Assembly: GCA_035968315.1 (NCBI GenBank)
Contig: JAVYIN010000011.1
Span: 21,076-85,075 of the forward strand
Length of the DNA: 64,000 bases
DNA from: Nitrospira sp.
Lineage (GTDB): Bacteria > Nitrospirota > Nitrospiria > Nitrospirales > Nitrospiraceae
Direction: 5' to 3'
Positions 7,069-13,541 of the stretch are shown piece after piece. The notes beneath the pieces are model-generated. The model made no database searches. It was not told the DNA's origin and saw only the letters and a program-made list of their open reading frames with translations. The position numbers were made by a program, and so were the translations under genes. Each line of letters begins with the position of its first letter. The first letter of the stretch is position 1.

Positions 7069-9081
7069 ATGTCGGCGTTAACACACGTACTTTGGGGATT
7101 CCTCGCCATTCTGGGCGCTGTCGCGCTCGCCTTTGTCACTGGGCTCGTCCATCCCGAAGAAAAGGTGAATGGGCTGTGGCTGGTGGTGGCGGCTTCGTGC
7201 ATCTATGTGCTCGCGTTCCGGTTCTATGGCCGCTGGATCGCTCGGCGGGTGGTTGATCTGAATGATCAATATGTTACCCCGGCGGTGCGGCTGAACGACG
7301 GCGTCAATTTTCACCCCACCAATCGCTATGTCCTCTTCGGCCATCACTTCGCGGCGATTGCCGGGGCCGGGCCGCTGCTCGGGCCGGTGTTGGCAGCGCA
7401 GTTCGGCTTTATGCCCGGTTTCCTTTGGCTGGTGATTGGCGCAGTGCTGGCCGGGGCGGTGCAGGATTTCGTGATTCTGGTGGCCTCGATGCGGCGCAAC
7501 GGGCGCTCACTCCCGGAGATTGCCCGCGATGAACTGGGCCCTATTACCGGCACGGCGACGGCGGTGGCGGTGCTCTTCATCGTGGTGGTGGCGCTGGCGG
7601 GGTTGGGCTTTGCGGTGGTGAACGCTTTGTACCGGAATGCCTGGGGGACCTTCACGATTGCGATGACGATTCCTATTGGCTTTATCATGGGCTTCTATCT
7701 CCAGAAGTTTCGCCCCGGTGCGGTGGGGGAAGTTTCGGTGCTTGGCGTCGTGCTGTTGATTGCCTCGGTGATCGCCGGGCATGCGGTGGCCCATTCGGCG
7801 CTGGCGCCCTGGCTGGAGTTTGAGCGTGGGGCGCTGGTGTGGATGCTGGCGGGCTATGGGTTCCTGGCTTCCATCTTGCCCGGCTGGATGTTGCTGGTGC
7901 CGCGCGGCTATCTCTCGACCTTCATGAAACTGGGTGTGGTGTTTTTGCTCGGTCTCGGCGTGGTGCTGATGGCGCCCACGATTGAGATGCCGCGCGTGAC
8001 AATCTTCGCCAGCGGCGGCGGGCCGATTATCCCCGGCACCCTCTTCCCCTTCCTCTTCATTACGATTGCCTGCGGGGCGGTCTCGGGCTTTCATTCGCTG
8101 GTCTCCTCCGGAACGACGCCGAAGATGATCGAGCAGGAATCGCAGGCGACGGTGGGGTACGGAGCGATGCTGCTGGAAAGTTTCGTCGGCGTGATGGCGT
8201 TGATTGCGGCCTCGGTGCTGATTCCCGGTGACTATTTTGTGATCAACACGATGCTTTCGCCGGAGCAGTTGGCCTCGATGGGATTCCCGGTCTCGCGCAT
8301 TCAGGAGTTGTCGCAGCTGGTGGAAGTGGATGTGGCGGGGCGGCCGGGCGGGGCTGTGTCGCTGGCGGTCGGGATGGCCTCGATTTTCTCGGCCTTGCCG
8401 GGGATGGCGGGGTTGATGGCCTATTGGTATCAATTTGCGCTGGTGTTTGAAGCGCTCTTTATTCTCACGACGATGGATACGGGCACGCGGGTGGCGCGCT
8501 ATCTGCTCCAGGAAATGGGCGGGCGGGTCTATGCGCCGCTGCGGCGGATCAACTGGTGGCCGGGGGTGCTGGCGAGCAGCGGTTTGGTGGTGGGAGCCTG
8601 GGCCTACCTGATCGGCACGGGGAGTATTTCGACGATCTGGCCGATGTTCGGCGCGGCGAATCAGTTGCTGGGGACGCTGGCGCTTTGCATCGGAACGACG
8701 GTGCTGATCAAGATGCGCAAGGCGCAGTTCCTCTGGATCACGGCGGTGCCGATGCTGTTTGTCGGAGGGGTCACGCTGATCGGGTCCTATCAGATGTTCG
8801 GCCTCTTCATGGGGAAGGCGGCGAAGCTGCAGGATAGCGGGCAGGCGTTTGCGCTGTATCTGGACGCGGTGCTGGTCGCGGGGGTGGCCTTCCTGGGGCT
8901 GATCGTCTTGATCGACAGCCTGCGGCAATGGTACGGGTATGTGGTGTTGAAGAAGCCCTTCACGAGCAGCGAGGTGTTGGTGCTGGCCGGTGGCGGCTCG
9001 GCGGGACGGATGCAGACGGCGATCTGTCGTGATGATGAGGGGAAGGGGTTTAAGTTGCCGCATGGGGGCGGGTGTTGTTGA
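7069..9081 (+). CDS. cstA: Carbon starvation protein A family transporter
   Basis: This 670-residue polytopic membrane protein is clearly of the CstA family (peptide/pyruvate transporters). The landmark regions near the N-terminus are FYGRWI, the loop DGVNFHPTNRYVLFGHHFA (about residues 82-100) and AGAGPLLGPVLAAQFG. About 16 transmembrane segments are apparent. CstA proteins import peptides or pyruvate when carbon is limiting; the substrate here cannot be told from sequence. ATG 7069 is preferred over 7060 because AGGA at 7057-7060 stands eight bases before it. A palindromic operator lies upstream. The gene is followed immediately by repeat element copy A, which may act as its terminator. Confidence 0.92.
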   Translation: MSALTHVLWGFLAILGAVALAFVTGLVHPEEKVNGLWLVVAASCIYVLAFRFYGRWIARRVVDLNDQYVTPAVRLNDGVNFHPTNRYVLFGHHFAAIAGAGPLLGPVLAAQFGFMPGFLWLVIGAVLAGAVQDFVILVASMRRNGRSLPEIARDELGPITGTATAVAVLFIVVVALAGLGFAVVNALYRNAWGTFTIAMTIPIGFIMGFYLQKFRPGAVGEVSVLGVVLLIASVIAGHAVAHSALAPWLEFERGALVWMLAGYGFLASILPGWMLLVPRGYLSTFMKLGVVFLLGLGVVLMAPTIEMPRVTIFASGGGPIIPGTLFPFLFITIACGAVSGFHSLVSSGTTPKMIEQESQATVGYGAMLLESFVGVMALIAASVLIPGDYFVINTMLSPEQLASMGFPVSRIQELSQLVEVDVAGRPGGAVSLAVGMASIFSALPGMAGLMAYWYQFALVFEALFILTTMDTGTRVARYLLQEMGGRVYAPLRRINWWPGVLASSGLVVGAWAYLIGTGSISTIWPMFGAANQLLGTLALCIGTTVLIKMRKAQFLWITAVPMLFVGGVTLIGSYQMFGLFMGKAAKLQDSGQAFALYLDAVLVAGVAFLGLIVLIDSLRQWYGYVVLKKPFTSSEVLVLAGGGSAGRMQTAICRDDEGKGFKLPHGGGCC

Positions 9082-9082
9082 T

Positions 9083-9196
9083 GGGCGGTCGGGTCGATCT
9101 CCTGTGCTCGCGCCCCGCGCACTTGGATTGATCAAAGGGTGACATTAAGGGCTGTGCTCGGTGCATGCGCGCAGTAGGAGATCGACCCGACCGCCC
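9083..9196 (+). repeat. Two-hairpin intergenic element, copy A
   Basis: A perfect 21-bp inverted repeat (9083-9103 with 9176-9196, outer end GGGCGGTCGGG) encloses a 72-base interior. The interior contains TGCTCG-N5-CGCGCA (9105-9121), a 31-base linker, and TGCTCG-N7-CGCGCA (9155-9173). Copy A is two bases after the cstA stop. Interior A matches interior B at about 64 of 72 positions at identical length, whereas the arms of A and B are unrelated in sequence. Confidence 0.85.
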
Positions 9197-9229
9197 CTGG
9201 GGTAAGTAGGGTGAAAGAAGGAGGAAATC

Positions 9230-9727
9230 GTGGCTGATCAATTTTCGTTCGATGTGGTGTCGGAAGTGAATATGCAGGAGTTGAAAAACGCGCTGGATCA
9301 GGCGACGAAGGAGATCAAGCAGCGGTTCGATTTCAAGGATTCGAAAACGGAGATTACGCTGAAGGAAAAAGAGAAGGAGCTTGTGGTTGTCTCGGATGAC
9401 GACTATAAGCTGAACGCGGTGATCGAGATTATTAAGACGAAGTGTACGAAGCGCGGGGTGTCGCTGAAGGCCTTCGACTATGGCGCGGTGGAGCCGGCGT
9501 TGAGCGGGACGGTGCGGCAGACGGCGAAGATTCAGAGCGGGCTGACGTCGGAAAAGGCCAAGGAAATCACCAAGGCGATCAAGGATTCAAAGATCAAGGT
9601 GCAGGGGCAGATTCAGGGCGAGCAGGTGCGGGTGCTCAGCAAGAGTAAGGACGATCTGCAGGCGACGATGGCGTTTCTCAAAGGGAAAGATTTCGGCGTG
9701 GATTTGCAGTTCACGAACTATCGGTAG
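9230..9727 (+). CDS. yajQ: YajQ-family nucleotide-binding protein
   Basis: This protein of 165 residues matches the YajQ/UPF0234 family along its full length. It starts with FSFDVVSEVN, contains QATKEIKQRFDFK (about residues 25-37) and ends in FGVDLQFTNYR. Members fold as two ferredoxin-like domains, and some bind cyclic-di-GMP and modulate transcription factors; others were reported to bind RNA or nucleotides. GTG 9230 is preceded by a strong AAGGAGG site. The gene is bracketed on both sides by same-orientation copies (A and B) of the structured repeat described here, which sets it apart from its neighbours. Confidence 0.93.
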   Translation: MADQFSFDVVSEVNMQELKNALDQATKEIKQRFDFKDSKTEITLKEKEKELVVVSDDDYKLNAVIEIIKTKCTKRGVSLKAFDYGAVEPALSGTVRQTAKIQSGLTSEKAKEITKAIKDSKIKVQGQIQGEQVRVLSKSKDDLQATMAFLKGKDFGVDLQFTNYR

Positions 9728-9733
9728 GATCAG

Positions 9734-9841
9734 GGGGCGGGGTGAGCCCCTTTGCTCGCGCCCCGCGCACTCGGAATGATCGAATGGTAAGATCAAGGGC
9801 TGTGCTCGGTGCATGCGCGCAGTAGGCGCTCACCCCGCCCC
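9734..9841 (+). repeat. Two-hairpin intergenic element, copy B
   Basis: Arms 9734-9751 and 9824-9841 pair at 17 of 18 positions (outer end GGGGCGGGGTGAGC). The 72-base interior has TGCTCG-N5-CGCGCA at 9753-9769 and TGCTCG-N7-CGCGCA at 9803-9821. It begins a few bases after the yajQ stop and ends 27 bases before the next start codon. Orientation is the same as copy A, about 650 bases away. Confidence 0.85.
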
Positions 9842-9868
9842 TTTCCTGCAATTTTTTAAGCCGATTCT

Positions 9869-10891
9869 ATGAAGCAGCTGGCGTACCTACTTTGTCTATT
9901 GGTGGGGATTTCTCTCGCCGGCTGCAATCGCAGCGATCCCATCGTCGTCATTGAGCTCCATCCCAAGAATTCCGACATCATCTATATCGCCACGAACGAT
10001 TACATCTATAAGACGCGTGATGGCGGGAAGACCTGGGCGAATCTCTCGCGCGGGATGAGCCATTCCCGGGTGATTGCGATGGCGATCGATCCGGCCTATC
10101 CCGCCACGGTGTATGCGGGCACGAAGGGCGATGCGGTCTACAAGAGTTACGACGGCGGACAGCGCTGGGTGTCGCAGCGGTCCGGGTTGGACGATGCGAC
10201 GATCTCCTCGGTGGTGAACCAGTTCGTGTTCGATCCGCAGGACAACACCCATCTCTTCGCCGCGACGACGATGGGGGTGTTCGAGTCGAAGAATGCGGGC
10301 GACAGCTGGACGAAGCGGATGGAGGGGATGAAGGAAGTGCTGATGGTCGTCTCGCTGGAGATGGACCCGACCAGGCCGTCGATCCTCTATGCGGGCACGA
10401 GCGGCGGCGTGTACAAGTCGGTCGATCAGGCCGGCCATTGGGAAAAGGTGAACAATGGCCTAGTGCCGCCCGAGATGGTGAAGTCGTCCCGCGCGTTGAA
10501 TGTGACGGCGATCGAGGTCGATGCCTTCGAGCCGGAGACGGTCTACGCCGCGACGCTGGCGGGGCTGTACAAGTCGACGGATGGCGCGAAGTCGTGGGCG
10601 CGCATCGGTGAGTCGCTGGCGGATCAGATGATCATTTCGATGGTGCTCGATCGCTCGAAGAAGGGCGTCATCTATATCACCGGGCGTGAAGGGGTGCATC
10701 GGAGCGAAGATGGCGGCGCGACGTGGAAGGTGATGAATCGAGGATTTGCCACGACGAACATCCGCTCGCTCGCGCAGAGCCAGACCGATCCCAAGCTCTT
10801 TTATGCGGGCACGAACGGCAGCGGATTGTATCGGAGCGCAGACGCAGGCGAATCCTGGGAGGTCATGCCACCGGTGATCGCGGTGAACTAG
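9869..10891 (+). CDS. Asp-box (BNR/sortilin-like) beta-propeller lipoprotein
   Basis: This 340-residue protein carries a lipoprotein signal: a charged start, a hydrophobic stretch and the lipobox LAGC with Cys19 as the lipidation site. It therefore sits on the outer face of the inner membrane or on the outer membrane. Seven Asp-box motifs of the S/T-x-D-x-G-x-x-W type are seen (TRDGGKTW, SYDGGQRW, SKNAGDSW, SVDQAGHW, STDGAKSW, SEDGGATW, SADAGESW), spaced about 45 residues apart, which implies a seven-bladed propeller. No catalytic residues of sialidases are evident, so a binding or scaffold role is more likely than hydrolysis. The substrate is unknown. Repeat copy B lies just upstream. Confidence 0.82.
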   Translation: MKQLAYLLCLLVGISLAGCNRSDPIVVIELHPKNSDIIYIATNDYIYKTRDGGKTWANLSRGMSHSRVIAMAIDPAYPATVYAGTKGDAVYKSYDGGQRWVSQRSGLDDATISSVVNQFVFDPQDNTHLFAATTMGVFESKNAGDSWTKRMEGMKEVLMVVSLEMDPTRPSILYAGTSGGVYKSVDQAGHWEKVNNGLVPPEMVKSSRALNVTAIEVDAFEPETVYAATLAGLYKSTDGAKSWARIGESLADQMIISMVLDRSKKGVIYITGREGVHRSEDGGATWKVMNRGFATTNIRSLAQSQTDPKLFYAGTNGSGLYRSADAGESWEVMPPVIAVN

Positions 10892-10906
10892 TTCAAGGAG
10901 GATCTG

Positions 10907-11953
10907 CTATCGGCTGGTTTCCTGGTCTTGCTGGTTTGCCCCGGCGGATGACCCGCCAAACGAAGAGCCCACCGAAGAATCCTGCAGGCTGGATCCAATA
11001 GATGACCCGCCAAAGGTTGAGCCGATCGTTGAATCGGAAAGACTGGAGCCGACGGTCGATTGCTGGAGTGAGGAGTTGACGCTTGAAGAGGCGTCGCTGT
11101 TCAGTTCTGATTCGCCGATCGATGGCCCTGCGCGGCCGGTCTCGCCAATCGCAAATCCAGTCGCTCCTGAACGGCCAATGTCGCCGCCGCTCTTGGGGGA
11201 GGCGCCGATATCTTGCCCGGTGGTTCCTTCCCGTCCTATCGCCGATCCTGCTGTGGGCGATTTCCCAATATTGGGGCCCGTGGCCGGTGCTGCGCCAATT
11301 GCGGCGCCAGTTCGTGGCCCGGTGGGGAGGGATGGCGCGGTGATGTCCCGATGAATCGATTCTTCGATCGCGTGAATGGTCTGAGATTCTCGCCCCGCCT
11401 CTTCAAGGCTGGCGCTGTTGCGCTGGTTTGTCGATTGCCCGATTTGCTCCAGTCGTGCGCGTAGTGTGCGCAGATCGGCTCTTGCTTTGGCGATGGGGGG
11501 GATGAGCTCCCGTAGTATCACGCCTCGGGAAGCGAGAGAGTGATTGGACATCTGCGTCTGAATCGATGCGAGGAGATCGCCCAGTTCATCACCCATCGCC
11601 TCGATTTGTTGCAGTTCCCCAAGATCGGTTCTGCAGCAGGCAAGAAATTGGCGGTACTGCTTCAGGAATTCCGACACGTCGTGCTGGAGATTATCGATTT
11701 TGAAATTCCGCGCTTCCTTGCCAGGCTCGCCTGGGCGCTCCGGCTGCTCCAGGGCGGGATCTTTCTTCTCAACCAGCGGCGAGCAGCCGGGGCCTGGCTT
11801 CGCGGAGTATTGCTGGTCAGCTTTCCGATCAGGGCACCAATAGAGGTTCGATGCGGCCTGAGCCGTGTGTGGCACGAGGCTCAGGCCACATGCCAGCCCT
11901 AAACTCAGGGTGATTACGCAGAGGGTGTAGTGCCTCGTACTTGTCGCGCGCAT
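10907..11953 (-). CDS. Secreted repeat protein with C-terminal decapeptide and nonapeptide tandem repeats
   Basis: This 348-residue protein begins with a signal peptide (cleavage likely after HTAQA, about residue 34). A short conserved stretch NLYWCPDRKADQQYS with paired cysteines follows, then a charged, probably helical middle (residues about 75-200). The C-terminus has seven tandem decapeptides of form xxPxTGxxIG, then five tandem nonapeptides of form SSLxxSTIG. Both repeats end in a hydrophobic residue plus Gly, which suggests a beta-solenoid or elongated surface stalk (inference). ATG 11953 is chosen because the signal peptide starts there; the 60 upstream residues look non-coding. The promoter places transcription start on this ATG. 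Function is unknown. Confidence 0.7.
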   Translation of the reverse strand: MRATSTRHYTLCVITLSLGLACGLSLVPHTAQAASNLYWCPDRKADQQYSAKPGPGCSPLVEKKDPALEQPERPGEPGKEARNFKIDNLQHDVSEFLKQYRQFLACCRTDLGELQQIEAMGDELGDLLASIQTQMSNHSLASRGVILRELIPPIAKARADLRTLRARLEQIGQSTNQRNSASLEEAGRESQTIHAIEESIHRDITAPSLPTGPRTGAAIGAAPATGPNIGKSPTAGSAIGREGTTGQDIGASPKSGGDIGRSGATGFAIGETGRAGPSIGESELNSDASSSVNSSLQQSTVGSSLSDSTIGSTFGGSSIGSSLQDSSVGSSFGGSSAGANQQDQETSR

Positions 11954-11959
11954 AGGCCC

Positions 11960-11988
11960 ATTGTTGATGTCATGACGCGTGTTGTCAA
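11960..11988 (-). promoter_or_regulatory. Sigma70-type promoter for the secreted repeat protein (leaderless)
   Basis: On the minus strand TTGACA (11988-11983), a 17-base spacer and AACAAT (11965-11960) precede the ATG at 11953 by only six bases. The predicted transcription start coincides with the start codon. Confidence 0.55.
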
Positions 11989-12217
11989 CGAATCCTCTAT
12001 TTATCACGGGCGATGGCCGCGTCCTGTCCTGGTGTCCGTTGACTCGCAGTGCATCAGGCAGACCAGTGTGGGGCGGGGTTCGTCGGTTGGCACGGGATGG
12101 ATAGCTCTGGGCTATGTGGTTTGAGCGGTCCAATGCCTGTAGAAGGGCTTCTTTGAACCTGAAAAATGACGTGGAGGCAGGACGGAGACAATTCGTCGTA
12201 AGTCTATGAATTTAATA

Positions 12218-12245
12218 TTGACAAGGCGTCAAACGGGAGTATACT
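12218..12245 (+). promoter_or_regulatory. Strong sigma70-type promoter of the dcw cluster
   Basis: TTGACA at 12218-12223, a 16-base spacer and TATACT at 12240-12245 make a near-consensus promoter. Transcription should start near 12252, inside the MraZ-type repeats and about 13 bases before the rsmH start codon. Confidence 0.7.
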
Positions 12246-12250
12246 CCGCC

Positions 12251-12280
12251 GTTAGTGGGGTAAAGTGGCTATAAGTGGGG
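12251..12280 (+). promoter_or_regulatory. MraZ-type operator (three 10-bp direct repeats)
   Basis: Three decamers in perfect 10-base register, GTTAGTGGGG, TAAAGTGGCT and ATAAGTGGGG, carry the TGGGN-N5 pattern recognised by the transcription repressor MraZ. The operator begins six bases after the -10 hexamer and covers the rsmH start codon (GTG 12265). MraZ normally represses the dcw cluster from such sites and is normally encoded as its first gene, but no mraZ gene is present upstream here. Confidence 0.65.
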
Positions 12281-13209
12281 AAGTATATATCGAGGGAAAT
12301 CGCCAGCATGTTCCTGTCTTTCACGATGAAGTCATCTATTGGCTCAATCCTGAAGGGGTTCAGGTCCTTGTCGATGGGACAGTGGGATATGGTGGGCATG
12401 CTGAATCATTGCTTCGGAAAATGGCGGACCAATCGACTCTCGTCGGCATCGATCGGGATGACGAGGCGCTCACGGCGTGCCGGTCTCGGTTGGCCCCTTT
12501 CGGTCAGCGCGTGCGGTTGCTCAAGGGTGACTTTGTGGATGTGAAACCGTTGCTGCGGAGCGTGGGTGTTCAATCCGTCGATGGTGTCTTGTTTGACCTC
12601 GGGGTGTCCTCGCCGCAGCTGGATGATCCGCGGCGAGGCTTCAGTTTTCAGACCGATGGCCCGCTTGATATGCGCATGGATCAGGCTGGTCCCCGCACTG
12701 CGGCGCAGTTGGTCAACGAGCTGCCAGAGGCCGAGCTGGCCGATATGATTTTCGAATATGGGGAAGAGCGATTTTCCCGGCGCATTGCGCGGGCCATTGT
12801 GCAGGCGCGCGTGCTCAAGGCATTGGCAACGACTCAAGAGTTGGTGGCGGTGATCAAGGGAGCTGTGCCCGCGGCCTATCGCCACGGACGCATTCATTGC
12901 GCAACACGGACGTTTCAGGCGTTGCGGATCGCGGTCAATCGGGAGCTGGACGTGATTGCGCCGGCCATTCGCGACGCGGTGGATGTCCTGCGTCCGGGGG
13001 GGCGTCTCGCGGTCATCTCTTTTCACTCGCTTGAGGATCGCATTGTGAAACACACGTTGCGCGCCCTGGCCGATGAGCCGCAGGCGCAAATCCGGGTGCT
13101 CACCAAAAAGCCGCAAGTGCCCTCCGAGGCGGAATGCCGGGAGAATCCGCGCGCGCGGAGTGCCAAGTTGCGAGTGGCGGAGCGTCTTCCACAGGAGTGT
13201 GTCCAATGA
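12265..13209 (+). CDS. rsmH: 16S rRNA (cytosine1402-N4)-methyltransferase
   Basis: RsmH (MraW) methylates N4 of C1402 in the 16S rRNA using S-adenosylmethionine. The protein has 314 residues, a normal length. The family motifs are visible: HVPVFHDEV near residue 15, DGTVGYGGHAE (SAM-binding), FDLGVSSPQLDDPRRGFSF, and the C-terminal RPGGRLAVISFHSLEDRIVK. GTG 12265 is the only in-frame start: a TAG stop lies at 12253-12255 and there is no other start before the conserved region. The start codon therefore lies inside the MraZ-type operator with a leader of about 13 bases. It is the first gene of the dcw cluster in this genome. Confidence 0.96.
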   Translation: MAISGEVYIEGNRQHVPVFHDEVIYWLNPEGVQVLVDGTVGYGGHAESLLRKMADQSTLVGIDRDDEALTACRSRLAPFGQRVRLLKGDFVDVKPLLRSVGVQSVDGVLFDLGVSSPQLDDPRRGFSFQTDGPLDMRMDQAGPRTAAQLVNELPEAELADMIFEYGEERFSRRIARAIVQARVLKALATTQELVAVIKGAVPAAYRHGRIHCATRTFQALRIAVNRELDVIAPAIRDAVDVLRPGGRLAVISFHSLEDRIVKHTLRALADEPQAQIRVLTKKPQVPSEAECRENPRARSAKLRVAERLPQECVQ

Positions 13210-13541
13210 AGAAGCTGTTGGCAGTGCTCATGGGGGTCTGTCTCGTATTTGTGTTTGTGTGGGAGCGGGTCGATATGGTGCGCCTCGGCTACCACATCGA
13301 GCGGCTGAAGCACGAAAAGGTGTTGCTTGAACGGGAGCGGGACGAGCTTCGGGTGAAGGTCGCGACGCTCAGTGCTCCCGACCGCATCGCAAAGGTGGCG
13401 ACGGACAAGTTTGGGATGACGTTGCCCCAACCGGGACAAGTGGTGATGGTGCAGTCCGGACCGGCGGAATGGCCGGGGGCGTCCCGTCAAGCGGCAGAGG
13501 TGCGGCTCGCCCAAATTGATATGTCCGGAGGGAGGCGGTAG
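13206..13541 (+). CDS. ftsL: Cell division protein FtsL
   Basis: This small bitopic membrane protein of 111 residues has a short basic cytoplasmic start (MKK), one transmembrane helix at about residues 4-20, then a coiled-coil/leucine-zipper-like periplasmic stretch (IERLKHEKVLLERERDEL). FtsL joins FtsQ and FtsB in the divisome and activates the septal synthase FtsW-FtsI. Identity rests mostly on position between rsmH and ftsI and on architecture, because the family is poorly conserved. Its ATG overlaps the rsmH stop as ATGA, implying coupled translation. Confidence 0.85.
   Translation: MKKLLAVLMGVCLVFVFVWERVDMVRLGYHIERLKHEKVLLERERDELRVKVATLSAPDRIAKVATDKFGMTLPQPGQVVMVQSGPAEWPGASRQAAEVRLAQIDMSGGRR

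Noticed and set aside
7507..9135. 542-residue open frame antisense to cstA
   Set aside because: Arg/His/Gln-rich composition typical of the antisense frame of a high-GC gene. No family motifs, and it is fully explained by cstA on the plus strand.
9083..9841. Reading the repeats as CRISPR or integron attC sites
   Set aside because: There is no regular repeat-spacer array, and the GTTRRRY core of attC sites is absent. The conserved part is the interior and not the ends.
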